45,657 bases of DNA from Lysobacter sp. (GTDB taxonomy: Bacteria; Pseudomonadota; Gammaproteobacteria; Burkholderiales; Usitatibacteraceae). This document shows, piece by piece, positions 9,427 to 21,452 of this stretch (the first letter of the stretch is position 1; every line of letters starts with the position of its first letter). The stretch is from contig JAMPXV010000002.1 of assembly GCA_023700985.1 (NCBI GenBank), positions 1 to 45,657 on the forward strand. The letters run 5' to 3'. Under the pieces are notes generated by a model that was given only the letters and a program-made list of their open reading frames with translations, ran no database searches and was not told the DNA's origin. The position numbers and the translations under genes are program-made.

Positions 9427-9508
9427 TCTCGGGGACGGTTCTGTGGGACGGTTCTGTAGACCGGTTCCGTAGACCGGTTCTGCGGGACGGTTCCGCGGAA
9501 CCGTCCCG
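9427..9508. repeat. GGGACGGTTCT-module repeat cluster with terminal 26-bp palindrome
   Basis: Iterated GGGGACGGTTCTGT / GGGACGGTTCTGTAGACCGGTTCCGTAGACCGGTTCTG, then the perfect palindrome CGGGACGGTTCCGCGGAACCGTCCCG (9483-9508). Confidence 0.85.
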
Positions 9509-9517
9509 GCAGGCATT

Positions 9518-10780
9518 CTAGCCGAGGGCCTTGAGGGTTTCGCGCTTCCACCAGAGCAGGAGCAGGCCGGGGAGGGCGACGAGGAAGGTGAGGAAGAAGA
9601 ACACCGTCCACGAAAGGCCAAGCAGCTTCGGGTCCGTGGCGTAGCCGGCGGCGGGGCCGACGTAGACGCGCCCGATGGCCGCGAGCGCCGACAGCAGCGC
9701 GTACTGAGTGGCGGTGAAGCGCCGGTCGCACAGGGCCATGAGGAGGGCCACGAACGCCGCCGTGCCCATGCCGCCGCACAGGTTCTCGAAGCCCACGGCG
9801 AAGATCATCAGCGGCCAGCTCTTGCCGGCGGCGGCGAGCGCCATGAACGCGAGGTTGGAGACCGCCTGCAGGATGCCGAAGGCCATGAGCGCGCGGTACA
9901 GGCCCAGGCGCACCATGAGCGCGCCGCCGAAGAGCGCGCCGAAGATCGTCGCCGCGAGGCCCATGCCCTTGTTCACGTAGCCCACGTCGTCCAGCGAGAA
10001 CGCCACGCCGCGCAGCAGGAACGCCGTGGTGAGCGACCCCGCGAAGGCATCCCCCAGCTTGTACAGGATGATGAGCGCAAGAAGCACCCAGGCGCCGGGC
10101 CGCGAGAAGAACTCCCGCATCGGCGCCCAAACGGCCTCGTCCAGCGTGCGCGGATGTTGCACGGCCGTCTCGGGTTCCGGCCCCCAGAGCGTGGCGAGCG
10201 CCCCCAGCCCCATGAGCGCGGCCATGACGAGGTAGGTGTTCTGCCAGCCCAGCGCCGGGATGAATCCCGACCCGGCCACCAGCACGAGGGCCGCCGCGCC
10301 GGAAGTGAGCATCGCGACGCGGTAACCGACCACGGTGAAGGCCGCCGCGAGCCCGCGCTGCTCGGGCTTCGCGACGTCCGTCCGGTAGGCGTCGAACACG
10401 ATGTCCTGCGAGGCGGAGGTGAACGCGACCAGCACGGCCAGCAGCGCGAGCCAGGCGAGATCCCCCCTGGGGGAAGCGAAGGCCATCGCCGCGATGAGCC
10501 CCGCGAGCGCGAGCTGGGTAAGCAGGAGCCACCCGCGCCTCCTGCCGAGGAACGGCGGCACGAAGCGGTCCATCACCGGGGCCCACAGGAACTTCCACGT
10601 GTAGGGCAGCCCCACGAGCGTGAAGATGCCGATGGTGGAGAGGTCGACGCCCTCGACCGTCATCCACGCCTGCAGGGTCCCGCCCGTGAGCGCGAGGGGG
10701 AGGCCCGAGGAAAAGCCGAGGAGGAGGATGACCGCGAGGCGGCGGTCGCGAAAGACGGCGGAGTAGTCGTGGGGCGCCAA
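9518..10780 (-). CDS. ampG: AmpG-family muropeptide MFS transporter
   Basis: [73 protein letters not shown] is AmpG-like. Confidence 0.85.
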   Translation of the reverse strand: MAPHDYSAVFRDRRLAVILLLGFSSGLPLALTGGTLQAWMTVEGVDLSTIGIFTLVGLPYTWKFLWAPVMDRFVPPFLGRRRGWLLLTQLALAGLIAAMAFASPRGDLAWLALLAVLVAFTSASQDIVFDAYRTDVAKPEQRGLAAAFTVVGYRVAMLTSGAAALVLVAGSGFIPALGWQNTYLVMAALMGLGALATLWGPEPETAVQHPRTLDEAVWAPMREFFSRPGAWVLLALIILYKLGDAFAGSLTTAFLLRGVAFSLDDVGYVNKGMGLAATIFGALFGGALMVRLGLYRALMAFGILQAVSNLAFMALAAAGKSWPLMIFAVGFENLCGGMGTAAFVALLMALCDRRFTATQYALLSALAAIGRVYVGPAAGYATDPKLLGLSWTVFFFLTFLVALPGLLLLWWKRETLKALG

Positions 10781-10918
10781 GGTGCGCAGAGGATACCGGA
10801 AGCGGCCGCCCCCGAATCGACGGCGCCGGCCCCCAGGCCGTTCGCTCGCCCCGTGTCCGGCGCGCCGAAGGCCCTAGAATGCAGCCTTCGCCCCCCGGCA
10901 AGCCACCGAAAACCCGCC

Positions 10919-11311
10919 ATGGCCAAGCTGATCAAGACCTTCGACGAATGGAAGCAGCAGCTCACCCCGCTGCAGTTCGAGGTGACGCGCCGCGCCGCCA
11001 CCGAGCGCCCCTTCACGGGCGAGTACGAGAGCCACTGGACGGCCGGCACCTACAGCTGCGTGTGCTGCGGGCAGGACCTCTTCGTCTCCGACACGAAGTT
11101 CGACGCCGGCTGCGGCTGGCCCTCGTTCTTCCAGCCCGTGGCGCCGGGCGCCGTGGAAGAGCGCCGCGACACGAGCCTCGGCATGACGAGGACCGAGGTG
11201 GTGTGCGCGAACTGCGACGCCCACCTCGGCCACGTGTTCGACGACGGGCCGAAGCCCACGGGACTTCGCTACTGCATGAACAGCGCGTCGCTCAGGTTCC
11301 GGCCGGCGTGA
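10919..11311 (+). CDS. msrB: Peptide-methionine (R)-S-oxide reductase MsrB
   Basis: Zinc CxxC pairs ([41 protein letters not shown]). Confidence 0.94.
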   Translation: MAKLIKTFDEWKQQLTPLQFEVTRRAATERPFTGEYESHWTAGTYSCVCCGQDLFVSDTKFDAGCGWPSFFQPVAPGAVEERRDTSLGMTRTEVVCANCDAHLGHVFDDGPKPTGLRYCMNSASLRFRPA

Positions 11312-11675
11312 CGGGGCCGGGGTAGCGCGCCTCGCCCGAGGGCGGGAGCTTGCCGAGCTTCTCGAGGCGCAGGCGGATGGAGCCCTGGGTGCGCGCGTGC
11401 TTGCGCGCCATGTCCGGGATGGCGATACCCGTGTCGAAGGCATCCGCGATGGCGCGGTCCTCGCCCTCGCTCCAGGGCTTGCCGAAGTTGGCGGGCAGGC
11501 GCTCGCGGCGCCTTTCCTTCTCCACCTCGCGCTGCATGAGGTCGATGGCCGAGAAGAGGGCGCGCAGCGCGCGCGGCTCGGCATAGGGGCTGTCCTGCGG
11601 GTACTGCTCGCCGGTGACGGGGTTCACGCCGTCCGCCAGCGCTTTCACGATGGGCAATGCGGATTCGAGATGCAT
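11292..11675 (-). CDS. Conserved hypothetical protein, HTH-like C-terminus
   Basis: 127 aa: [47 protein letters not shown]...[44 protein letters not shown]. Convergent 20-bp overlap with msrB. Confidence 0.65.
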   Translation of the reverse strand: MHLESALPIVKALADGVNPVTGEQYPQDSPYAEPRALRALFSAIDLMQREVEKERRRERLPANFGKPWSEGEDRAIADAFDTGIAIPDMARKHARTQGSIRLRLEKLGKLPPSGEARYPGPVTPAGT

Positions 11676-11733
11676 GGGGCCTCCGGTAGGTTGAGGCCGC
11701 GTCGACGTGCGCGGCCCGCTATCCGGACAACGA

Positions 11734-13644
11734 TCATTCGCGCACGCGGTTGACCTCGGCCTCCATCGCCGCGCTGGCCCACAGCCAGTCTTCCTCGAGC
11801 TTCGCGATCCGGGCGGCCAGCTCGCCGTGGCGCCTCGAGCGATCCGCCAGCTCCTCGCGCATCGCCTCGTCGTAGGCTTCGGTGGAGCCCAGCCACGCGT
11901 CGAGCGCCTCCTTTTCGGGCTGGAGCTTCGCGAGCTCCCTCTCGATGGCCTGGATCTGCTTCTCGAAGGGCTTCTTCGCGTCCGCGAGCTTCTGGCGCGA
12001 CGCGGCCTGCGAGCGCTTCTGCGCCTTGCGGCCGGCGCCCGTGCCGGTCGCTTCCGGCTTCGCGCCGCGCACGCGATACTGCCGCGACCATTCGCGGTAG
12101 TCGTCGAGGTTTCCATCGAAGGCCGCGACCTTCCCGTCGGCCACGAGCCACCACTGGTCGGTCGTCGCTTCCAGCAAGTGGCGGTCGTGCGCCACCACGA
12201 TCAGCGTGCCCTCGAAATCCTGGAGTGCCTGCGCAAGGGACTCCCGCATCTCGATGTCGAGGTGGTTGGTGGGCTCGTCCAGCACGAGCAGGTTCGGCCG
12301 CTCCCACACGATGAGGGCGAGCGCGAGCCTCGCCTTCTCGCCGCCGGAGAAGTCGGCCACGCGCTGGAAGACCTGGTCGCCGCGGAAGTCGAAGCCGCCC
12401 AGGAAACCGCGCAGCTCCTGCTCGCGCACGCCCGGGGCGATCCGCGCCAGGTGCCACATCGCGCTCTCCTCGAGCCGCAGCTTCTCCACCTGGTGCTGCG
12501 CGAAGTAGCCGATGCGCAGGTCCGGCGAACGGATGATCGTTCCGCTCACGGGCGGCAGGTCGCCCACGATCGTCTTGAGGAGCGTGGACTTGCCCGCGCC
12601 GTTGGGGCCGAGGAGCCCGATGGCCTCGCCGAAGTACACGCTCCATTCGATGTCCGACACGACCGCCTTGCCGCCATAGCCCACGCTCGCTTCGGCGACC
12701 CGGAAGAGGAGCCTGGGCTTCACGGGCGGCTCGCGGAAGGCGAAGGTGAACGGCGAGTCGACGTGGGCGGCCGCGATCACCTCCAGCTTCTCCAGCGCCT
12801 TGATGCGGCTCTGCGCCTGGCGGGCCTTCGTGGCCTTGGCGCGGAAGCGGTCGATGAAGGCCTGCAGGTGCGCCATGGTGCGCTGCTGGGTCTCGTAGGC
12901 CGACTGCTGCTGTGCGAGGCGCTCGGCGCGCTGGCGCTCGAAGGCGGAATAGTTCCCGGCATAGGTCGTGAGCTTCTGGGCGTCCACGTGCACGATCGCG
13001 CCCACGACGGAATCGAGGAACTCGCGGTCGTGGGTGATGAGGAGGAGCGCGCCCGGGTAGGCCTTCAGCCAGTCCTCGAGCCACATCACCGCGTCGAGGT
13101 CGAGGTGGTTGGTGGGCTCGTCGAGGAGCAGGAGGTCGGAGCGGCACATGAGCGCGCGCGCGAGGTTCAGGCGCATGCGCCAGCCGCCGGAGAAGGAGGC
13201 CACCGGGCTCGCCTCGGCCTCGGACGAGAAGCCCAGGCCGGACATCAGCGCCTGCGCGCGCGACTTCGCGGCGTAGCCGCCGATCTCGTCGTAGCGCGCG
13301 TGCAGCATCGCGGCGCGCTCGCCCTCCTCGTGCGCCTGCTCCGCCTCGCGGATGGACGCCTCCACCTCGCGCAGCTCCGCGTCGCCGTCCATCACGAAGT
13401 CGAGCGCGGCGCGGTCGGTGTCGCGCAGCTCCTGCGCGACGTGCGAGAGCACCCAGCGCGCCGGCAGCTCCATCTCGCCCGCGTCCTGGTGCAGCTCCCC
13501 GAGGATGAGCGCGAAGAGGCTCGACTTGCCGGCCCCGTTGGGGCCGACCAGGCCGACGCGGTGGCCGGGGAAGACCGTCAGGGAGGCGTCCTTCAGCAGG
13601 ACGCGCGCGCCGCGGGCGAGGGTGATGCCGGAAAGTTTCAGCAT
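11734..13644 (-). CDS. ABC-F family ATP-binding protein (YheS-like)
   Basis: MLKLSGITLARGARVLLKDASLTVFPGHRVGLVGPNGAGKSS...; two Walker A, two signature and LLLLDEPTNHLD motifs. The ORF-track start extends into the repeat, so ATG at 13644 is preferred. Confidence 0.9.
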   Translation of the reverse strand: MLKLSGITLARGARVLLKDASLTVFPGHRVGLVGPNGAGKSSLFALILGELHQDAGEMELPARWVLSHVAQELRDTDRAALDFVMDGDAELREVEASIREAEQAHEEGERAAMLHARYDEIGGYAAKSRAQALMSGLGFSSEAEASPVASFSGGWRMRLNLARALMCRSDLLLLDEPTNHLDLDAVMWLEDWLKAYPGALLLITHDREFLDSVVGAIVHVDAQKLTTYAGNYSAFERQRAERLAQQQSAYETQQRTMAHLQAFIDRFRAKATKARQAQSRIKALEKLEVIAAAHVDSPFTFAFREPPVKPRLLFRVAEASVGYGGKAVVSDIEWSVYFGEAIGLLGPNGAGKSTLLKTIVGDLPPVSGTIIRSPDLRIGYFAQHQVEKLRLEESAMWHLARIAPGVREQELRGFLGGFDFRGDQVFQRVADFSGGEKARLALALIVWERPNLLVLDEPTNHLDIEMRESLAQALQDFEGTLIVVAHDRHLLEATTDQWWLVADGKVAAFDGNLDDYREWSRQYRVRGAKPEATGTGAGRKAQKRSQAASRQKLADAKKPFEKQIQAIERELAKLQPEKEALDAWLGSTEAYDEAMREELADRSRRHGELAARIAKLEEDWLWASAAMEAEVNRVRE

Positions 13645-13662
13645 TTCATCCGCCCTTGCCGT

Positions 13663-13778
13663 GATGGTCGTTCCCGCGACGACCGTCATTCCCGCGACGA
13701 CCGTCATTCCCGCGAAGGCGGGAATCCAGCAAAAGCCTGCACGGCCGCGGCTGGATTCCCGCCTTCGCGGGAATGACG
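13663..13778. repeat. ATTCCCGC repeat cluster: three 18-bp tandem units plus 29-bp inverted repeat
   Basis: Units 13663-13680, 13681-13698, 13699-13716 (GACCGTCATTCCCGCGAC). CGTCATTCCCGCGAAGGCGGGAATCCAGC (13702-13730) is perfectly inverted at 13750-13778. Confidence 0.9.
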
Positions 13779-13809
13779 ATTGCGGGGGTGAGCGTTTCGG
13801 AAATGACCG

Positions 13810-14583
13810 TCAAAGGGAGCAGTCGTAGTCGATGGTGAGGGGCGCGTGGTCCGAGAAGCTCCGCTCGGTGTAGATGCGCGCCTTCGTCGCGGTGCCCGCG
13901 ATCCCGGGCGTGGCGATCTGGTAGTCGATGCGCCAGCCCACGTTCTTCTCCCGGGCGCGCCCCCGGTTGGACCACCACGTGTACTGCTCGGGCCGCGGGT
14001 CGAGCGTGCGGAACACGTCCACCCAGCCGACCCGGTCGAAGGCCTCGGTGAGCCAGGCGCGCTCCTCGGGCAGGAAGCCGGAGTTCTTCTGGTTGGATCG
14101 CCAGTTCTTCAGGTCGATCTCCTTGTGGGCGATGTTCCAGTCGCCGCACAGGACGAATTCCCGCCCCGAGGCGCGCATCTCCCGCAGCTTCGGCATGAAG
14201 CGCACCATGAAGGAGAACTTGCGCGCCTGCGCCTCCTCGCTGGAGGAACCCGAGGGAACGTAGATCGAGACCACCGAGAGGTTCCCGTAGTCGAGCTGGA
14301 GGTAGCGGCCCTGGGCGTCGATGTCCCCGATGCCCAGCCCCAGCACCGCCCGGTCGGGCTCCTTCCTCGCGTAGATCGCCACCCCGCTGTAGCCCTTCTT
14401 CTCGGCCGGGTGGAAGAAGGCGTGCAGCTTCGCCGGGGCGAGGATCTCCTTCGGCAGGTCCGACTCCTGCGCCTTGATCTCCTGGAGGCAGACGAGGTCG
14501 GCCCGCTGGCGCTTCATCCAGTCGAGGAAGCCCTTGGAGGCGGCGGAGCGGATGCCGTTGGCGTTGAGGGTGACGATGCGCAC
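13810..14583 (-). CDS. xth: Exodeoxyribonuclease III
   Basis: (V)RIVTLNANGIRSAASKGFLDWMKRQRADLVCLQEIKAQ...GDWNIAHKEIDLKN...SDHAPLTIDYD. Confidence 0.93.
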   Translation of the reverse strand: MRIVTLNANGIRSAASKGFLDWMKRQRADLVCLQEIKAQESDLPKEILAPAKLHAFFHPAEKKGYSGVAIYARKEPDRAVLGLGIGDIDAQGRYLQLDYGNLSVVSIYVPSGSSSEEAQARKFSFMVRFMPKLREMRASGREFVLCGDWNIAHKEIDLKNWRSNQKNSGFLPEERAWLTEAFDRVGWVDVFRTLDPRPEQYTWWSNRGRAREKNVGWRIDYQIATPGIAGTATKARIYTERSFSDHAPLTIDYDCSL

Positions 14584-14649
14584 GGAGGGGGCTCGTTTAA
14601 CGGAGCTTAATCAGGGAAAATAGCCCGACATTCTAACGGTCCCGACCCC

Positions 14650-15312
14650 ATGGACACCGCCCGCCCCGCCGCCGGACAGGAATTCCGCCGCCAGTTCGTC
14701 GATTTCGCGATCCGGACCGGGGTGCTGCGTTTCGGGGAATTCAGGACCAAGGCCGGCCGGCTCTCCCCCTACTTCTTCAACGCCGGGCTCTTCCACGACG
14801 GCGCGAGCCTCGGGGAACTGTCCCGTTACTACGCCCAGGCCGCGCTCGCCTCGGGCATCGGCTTCGACCTCATCTTCGGGCCGGCCTACAAGGGCATCAC
14901 GCTGGCGGCCGCCACGGCCGTCGCACTGGCCCAACTCGGTCACAATGTGCCGTTTTCCTACAACCGCAAGGAAGCCAAGGACCACGGGGAAGGCGGCAGC
15001 ATCGTCGGCGCCCCACTGGCCGGCCGGGTCCTGATCATCGACGACGTGATTTCGGCCGGCACCTCGGTGCGGGAGTCGGAGGCGATGATCCGGGCCGCCG
15101 GGGCCGTCCCGGCTGGCGTGCTAATTGCTCTGGATCGGCAGGAGCGGGGGCAGGGGGCGCTGTCCGCCGCCCAGGAAGTCAGCCGGAACCACGGCATCCC
15201 CGTTACTGCCATTGCAACCCTGGACGACGTGGTCGCTACCCTCCGGGAGCGGCCCGACTTGAATGACCGCATCGCCGCGATCGAGGAGTATCGGCGGCAG
15301 TACGGGGCATGA
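14650..15312 (+). CDS. pyrE: Orotate phosphoribosyltransferase
   Basis: [13 protein letters not shown]...[23 protein letters not shown]...[17 protein letters not shown]. Confidence 0.94.
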   Translation: MDTARPAAGQEFRRQFVDFAIRTGVLRFGEFRTKAGRLSPYFFNAGLFHDGASLGELSRYYAQAALASGIGFDLIFGPAYKGITLAAATAVALAQLGHNVPFSYNRKEAKDHGEGGSIVGAPLAGRVLIIDDVISAGTSVRESEAMIRAAGAVPAGVLIALDRQERGQGALSAAQEVSRNHGIPVTAIATLDDVVATLRERPDLNDRIAAIEEYRRQYGA

Positions 15313-15382
15313 CCCCATAACAGGCTTGGTGGAGCACGGGCGCGCCAGACGCCCGGCCCGGGCGCGAAAGAGGTGCTAAGGA

Positions 15383-16126
15383 GTGAAGACGAAGATCCTG
15401 CTGATCCTGGCGATGTTCGCCGCCCCCGCGGCGCACGCGGCCTTCAAGTGCAAGGACGAGAAGGGCGTCACCCACGTCGGCGACACCCCGCCCGCGGCGT
15501 GCGCGAACGTGGTGATGTACGAGGTCTCCCGCTCCGGAACGGTGCTTCGCAAGATCGACCCCACGCCCACCGGCGACGAGATCAAGGCGCGGATGGAGGA
15601 GAAGGCGCGCGCCGAGGAGGCCGCCAAGGCCGCCGCCGAGCAGCGCCGCAAGGACCGCGCGCTGCTGGCGACCTACAGCTCGGAGAAGGACATCGACACC
15701 TCGCGCGACATCAACCTCAAGCCGATCGAGGGCCGCCTCAATAGCGCGAAGGACCGCATCGTGGTGGTGGACAAGCGCATCAAGGAGCTCGAGACGGAAC
15801 TGGAGTTCTACCAGGCCGGCAAGAGCGGCAAGAGCGGCAAGGTTTCCAAGCCCCCGCCGCAGCTCCAGGCCGACTACGACCGCGCCAAGGCCGAGCGGGT
15901 TTCCCTGGACAAGTCCCTCGTCGACTACGACAAGGAGATGCAGGAGGTCCGCGCCCGCTACGAGACCGACAAGGTGCGCTGGGCCGAGCTCAAGCAGATG
16001 CACCGCGAGGGCAAGCTCGACCTGCGCGACCCCAAGGAGATCGAGGCGGCGAAGAAGTCCGCCGACCAGAAGGCGGGAACCACGGGCAACAAGAAGTACA
16101 ACATCTACATCGTGCCCGCCCGCTAG
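15383..16126 (+). CDS. DUF4124-like secreted protein with coiled-coil region
   Basis: Signal peptide MKTKILLILAMFAAPAAHA, then AFKCKDEKGVTHVGDTPP; long charged helix. Confidence 0.75.
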   Translation: MKTKILLILAMFAAPAAHAAFKCKDEKGVTHVGDTPPAACANVVMYEVSRSGTVLRKIDPTPTGDEIKARMEEKARAEEAAKAAAEQRRKDRALLATYSSEKDIDTSRDINLKPIEGRLNSAKDRIVVVDKRIKELETELEFYQAGKSGKSGKVSKPPPQLQADYDRAKAERVSLDKSLVDYDKEMQEVRARYETDKVRWAELKQMHREGKLDLRDPKEIEAAKKSADQKAGTTGNKKYNIYIVPAR

Positions 16127-16136
16127 GGCGGGGCCT

Positions 16137-17567
16137 TCAGCCCAGCTTCCTCCTGAGGATCTCGCCCGCCTGGGCGGGGTTGGCCTTGCCCTGCGAGGCC
16201 TTCATCACCTGCCCGACCAGGGCGTTGAGCGCCTTTTCCTTGCCGGCCCGCCAGTCGTCCGCGAGCTTCGCGTTGGCGGCGAGCACCTGGTCGACGATCG
16301 CCTCGATGGCGCCGGCATCCGAGATCTGCGTGAGCCCCCGCGCCGCGATGATCGCGTCGGCCGCGCCCTCGCCGGCGGCCATGGCCTCGAAGACCTCCTT
16401 GGCGGCCTTGCCCGACACCGTGCCGTCGAGGACCCGCTTCACCAGCCCCGCGAGCGCGGCGGGCCCCACGGGGCTCGCGTCGGCCTCGGCCTCCAGGCGG
16501 TTGAGGAGCGCCGAGAGCTCCCCGAGCACCCAGTTGGCGCACGCCCGGGGCTCCCCGCCCGCGTGGCGCACCACCTCCTCGAAGTACGTCGCCAGGGCCT
16601 TGGAGGCGGTGAGCGTCGTCGCGTCCACGGGCGCGAGCCCGTAGGCGGCCACGAAGCGCGCCCGCATGGCCGCCGGCAGCTCGGGCATCGCGGCCCGCAC
16701 CGACTCGATCCACTCCGGGGCGATCGCGAGCGGGAGGAGATCCGGGTCCGGGAAGTAGCGGTAGTCGTGCGCGTCCTCCTTGGAGCGCATGGAACGCGTC
16801 TCGCCCTTCTGCGGGTCCCACAGCCGCGTCTCCTGGCGCACCGTGCCGCCGTCGCCGATCAGCTCGATCTGGCGGCGCGCCTCGAACTCGATCGCCTTCT
16901 CGAGGAAGCGGAAGGAGTTGAGGTTCTTGATCTCGCAGCGCGTGCCGAGCGTGGCCGACCCCGCCGGGCGCACGGAGACGTTGGCGTCGCAGCGGAAGGA
17001 GCCCTCCTGCATGTTGCCGTCGCAGATGCCGATCCAGCGCACCAGCGAGTGCAGCGCCTTCGCGTAGGCCACGGCCTCCCTGGCGCTGCGCATCTCGGGC
17101 TCGGTGACGATCTCGAGCAGCGGCGTGCCCGCGCGGTTGAGGTCGATGCCGCTCATGCCGTGGAAGTCCTCGTGCAGGCTCTTGCCCGCGTCCTCCTCGA
17201 GGTGGGCACGGGTGAGGTTCACGCGCTTCTCGCGGCCCTCCACGACGATGTCCAGGAAGCCGCCCGAGACCACGGGCAGCTCGTACTGGCTGATCTGGTA
17301 GCCCTTGGGGAGGTCCGGGTAGAAGTAGTTCTTGCGCGCGAAGACGCTGCGGGGCGCGATCCGCGCGCCGACCGCCAGGCCGAACCGGATGGCGCGCTCG
17401 ACGGCCCCCCTGTTGAGCACCGGCAGCACCCCGGGCAGCGCGATGTCGACGGCGGAAGCCTGCGAGTTGGGCGCGGCGCCGAACGCGGTCGCCGCACCCG
17501 AGAAGATCTTCGAGGCGGTGGAGAGCTGCGCGTGGGTCTCCAGACCGATGACGATTTCCCAGCCCAT
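16137..17567 (-). CDS. gatB: Asp/Glu-tRNA amidotransferase subunit B
   Basis: [52 protein letters not shown]...[13 protein letters not shown]. Confidence 0.95.
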   Translation of the reverse strand: MGWEIVIGLETHAQLSTASKIFSGAATAFGAAPNSQASAVDIALPGVLPVLNRGAVERAIRFGLAVGARIAPRSVFARKNYFYPDLPKGYQISQYELPVVSGGFLDIVVEGREKRVNLTRAHLEEDAGKSLHEDFHGMSGIDLNRAGTPLLEIVTEPEMRSAREAVAYAKALHSLVRWIGICDGNMQEGSFRCDANVSVRPAGSATLGTRCEIKNLNSFRFLEKAIEFEARRQIELIGDGGTVRQETRLWDPQKGETRSMRSKEDAHDYRYFPDPDLLPLAIAPEWIESVRAAMPELPAAMRARFVAAYGLAPVDATTLTASKALATYFEEVVRHAGGEPRACANWVLGELSALLNRLEAEADASPVGPAALAGLVKRVLDGTVSGKAAKEVFEAMAAGEGAADAIIAARGLTQISDAGAIEAIVDQVLAANAKLADDWRAGKEKALNALVGQVMKASQGKANPAQAGEILRRKLG

Positions 17568-17581
17568 GCCGGCCGCGCCGC

Positions 17582-19042
17582 TCACGATCCGTACCCCGGG
17601 GGCGACCGGCGGTGCCAGTCGGTGGCCTGCTGGAAGCGGTGCGCGACGTTGAGCATGCGCGCCTCGTCGAAGTAGTTGCCGATGAGCTGCAGCCCCACCG
17701 GCAGCCCTCCTTCCCCGAACCCGCACGGCACCGAGAGCCCCGGCAGGCCCGCGAGGTTCACGGAGATCGTGTAGAGGTCCTCGAGGTACATCTGCACCGG
17801 GTCGCTCGTCTTCTCGCCGATCGGGAACGCCACGGTGGGCGCGGCCGGGCCGGCGATCACGTCGCAGGACGCGAAGGCCCCGGCGAAGTCGCGCGCGATG
17901 AGGCGGCGCACCTTCTGGGCCTGCAGGTAGTACGCGTCGTAGTAGCCGTGCGAGAGCACGTAGGTGCCCACGAGGATGCGCCGCCGCACCTCGGCCCCGA
18001 AGCCCTCGGCGCGGCTCTTGCGGTACATGTCGTTCAGGTCCGCGTACCCGGCCGCGCGGTGGCCGTAGCGCGCGCCGTCGAAGCGCGAGAGGTTCGACGA
18101 GGCCTCCGCCGGCGCGATCACGTAGTAGACGGGCACGGCGAGCGCCTGGTTCGGGAGGTTCACCTCGACGAGGGTCGCGCCCTGCCGCTCCAGTTCCTCC
18201 ACGCCCGCCATGACGCAGGAAGCGACGTCGGGCGCGAGGTCGGCGGTGAAGTACTGCTTCGGAAGCCCCACGCGCAGGCCCGCGAGCGGACGCGCCAGGT
18301 CGCGCGCGTAGTCCTCCTTCGGCCGCTCGACGCTGGTGGAGTCGCGCTCGTCGAAGCCGGCCATGACGTTGAGCATCAGGGCGAGGTCCTCGGCGCTCTT
18401 GCCGAACGCGCCGCCCTGGTCCAGCGAGGAGGCGAAGGCGACCATCCCGTAGCGCGACACCGCGCCGTAGGTGGGCCGGATGCCCGAGGTGCCCGTGAGC
18501 GAGGCGGGCTGGCGGATCGAGCCGCCGGTGTCGGTGCCGGTGGCGGCGGGCACCAGCCGCGCGGCCACCGCCGCGGCCGACCCTCCGGAGCTGCCGCCCG
18601 GCACGCGCGACGGGTCCCAGGGGTTGCGCGCCGGTCCGAAGAAGGAGCTTTCGTTGGACGAGCCCATGGCGAACTCGTCCATGTTGGTCTTGCCCACGAG
18701 CACCGCGCCGGCGCGGTCGAACTGCTCGACCACGTGCGCGTCGTAGGGCGAGACCCAGTCCGCGAGCATCCGCGAGCCGCAGGTCGTCTTCCAGCCCCGC
18801 GCGCAGAAGAGGTCCTTGTGGGCGATGGGGATGCCCGTGAGCGGCGTGGCCTCGCCGCGGGCCAGGCGCGCGTCGGCCGCGCGCGCGCTCGCGAGCGCCT
18901 TTTCCGCGTCCACGGTGATGAACGCGTTGAGCCCGCCGCCCAGGCGCTCGATGCGCCCGAGAAAGAGGGCCGCCAGCTCCTCGCTCGAGACCTTGCGGTC
19001 GCGAAGGAGGGCGGCGAGCTCGGAAACGGTGTGGTCGAACAT
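17582..19042 (-). CDS. gatA: Asp/Glu-tRNA amidotransferase subunit A
   Basis: Amidase signature [45 protein letters not shown]. Confidence 0.95.
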   Translation of the reverse strand: MFDHTVSELAALLRDRKVSSEELAALFLGRIERLGGGLNAFITVDAEKALASARAADARLARGEATPLTGIPIAHKDLFCARGWKTTCGSRMLADWVSPYDAHVVEQFDRAGAVLVGKTNMDEFAMGSSNESSFFGPARNPWDPSRVPGGSSGGSAAAVAARLVPAATGTDTGGSIRQPASLTGTSGIRPTYGAVSRYGMVAFASSLDQGGAFGKSAEDLALMLNVMAGFDERDSTSVERPKEDYARDLARPLAGLRVGLPKQYFTADLAPDVASCVMAGVEELERQGATLVEVNLPNQALAVPVYYVIAPAEASSNLSRFDGARYGHRAAGYADLNDMYRKSRAEGFGAEVRRRILVGTYVLSHGYYDAYYLQAQKVRRLIARDFAGAFASCDVIAGPAAPTVAFPIGEKTSDPVQMYLEDLYTISVNLAGLPGLSVPCGFGEGGLPVGLQLIGNYFDEARMLNVAHRFQQATDWHRRSPPGYGS

Positions 19043-19088
19043 GGTCAGGCCTGTCGGGGCGCGGCGACAGGCCGCGCGGGTGCCGGCA

Positions 19089-19373
19089 CTACTCGATGAC
19101 CTTCGGCACGAGGTAGAGGCCGTCCTCGACCCGGGGCGCGGCGGACTGGAACAGTTCGTGCTGGTCGGTTTCCGTCACGCGGTCCTCGCGAAGGCGCTGC
19201 GTCAGGTCGATGGCGTGCGCCATGGGCTCCACCCCGGTGGTGTCCACGGCCCGCATCTGCTCGATCAGGTCGAAGATCCCGTTGAGGTCGTGCTGCAGCG
19301 CAGCAACCCCCTCCTCGGGCACCTCGATCCGGGCAAGCTCGGCAATGCGGCGGATGTCGTCTCGGGACAGCAT
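19089..19373 (-). CDS. gatC: Asp/Glu-tRNA amidotransferase subunit C
   Basis: [53 protein letters not shown]. Confidence 0.93.
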   Translation of the reverse strand: MLSRDDIRRIAELARIEVPEEGVAALQHDLNGIFDLIEQMRAVDTTGVEPMAHAIDLTQRLREDRVTETDQHELFQSAAPRVEDGLYLVPKVIE

Positions 19374-19423
19374 GCGAAAAGCGCTCTAAGGCCTTAATTC
19401 ATCGTGATTTTGGGCTATTATAG

Positions 19424-20521
<1,098 letters not shown>

Positions 20522-20534
20522 CGCCCGAGCCGGC

Positions 20535-21452
20535 GTGATCCACGAGCCGCCTCCGTTCTTCCACCGCGGGCCCAGCCCCCTCGCCCGCCTCACGTTCTTC
20601 GCGCTGCTCGCGATCGCCACGATGATCGCCGACCACCGCTTCGGGGCGCTGGAGGCGGTGCGGCTGTCGCTCTCGGTGCTCGTCGCGCCCCTCCAGCAGG
20701 TCGCCGGGGCGCCCGCCATCGCCTTCTCGCGGCTGGCCGACTACTTCGCCTCGCAGGACCGGCTCATGCAAGAGAACCGCGAGCTCAAGGCGAAGCTCCT
20801 CGACTACGCGGCCGAGGCGCAGCGCTCGAGGCTGCTGCAGGCGGAGCAGGACCACTTCCTCGCCATGACGCCCTCGCGCAGCCGCTTCGCCACCGACGGC
20901 GTGCTGGCCGAGGTGCTCGCCCACGGCCGCAACCCCTTCGTGAGGAAGCTCGTCCTGGACAAGGGCCTCACGCAGGGCATCAAGGCCGGCATGCCGGTCA
21001 TCGACCGCGAGGGCGTGGTCGGGCAGGTGACCGCCGTGGGCACCTTCACGAGCGAGGTGACGCTCCTTACCGAGAAGGACCAGTCGGTGCCGGTGATGCT
21101 CACGAGGAACGGCCTGCGCGCCATCGCCGTGGGCTCCGGCAAGGACGGCTCGATCGACGTGCCCTTCATGCCGGTCTCCGCGGACATCCAGAACGGCGAC
21201 CTCTTCGTGACCTCCGGCATCGACGGCACCTACCCCGCGGGGCTCGTCGTCGCGCGCGTCACCGCCGTCGAGAAGAACACGACCTACGTGTTCGCGAAGA
21301 TCACCGCCAGGCCGGCAGCCGGCGTGGACAACCACCGCTTCGTGCGCATCCTCACCGGGCAGCGCCCGCCGCCGGCGCCGGCGGAGGCGCGCGCCGAGGA
21401 GAAGCGCCCCGCGAAGGACCGGCCCGCGGCCAAGGGGCGCCGCCAGCCATGA
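20535..21452 (+). CDS. mreC: Rod shape-determining protein MreC
   Basis: N-terminal TM, coiled coil (RLMQENRELKAKLLDYAAEAQRSRLLQ) and MreC beta domain; follows mreB. Confidence 0.94.
   Translation: MIHEPPPFFHRGPSPLARLTFFALLAIATMIADHRFGALEAVRLSLSVLVAPLQQVAGAPAIAFSRLADYFASQDRLMQENRELKAKLLDYAAEAQRSRLLQAEQDHFLAMTPSRSRFATDGVLAEVLAHGRNPFVRKLVLDKGLTQGIKAGMPVIDREGVVGQVTAVGTFTSEVTLLTEKDQSVPVMLTRNGLRAIAVGSGKDGSIDVPFMPVSADIQNGDLFVTSGIDGTYPAGLVVARVTAVEKNTTYVFAKITARPAAGVDNHRFVRILTGQRPPPAPAEARAEEKRPAKDRPAAKGRRQP

Noticed and set aside
8995-9621. 208-aa version of the VOC protein
   Set aside because: N-terminal extension translates the GGGACGGTTCT repeat and the AmpG gene 3' end; the VOC domain begins at [14 protein letters not shown] (9417).
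13663-13716. Possible CRISPR-like array
   Set aside because: Units are contiguous 18-bp tandem repeats without spacers and no cas genes are present; better explained as ATTCCCGC repeats.
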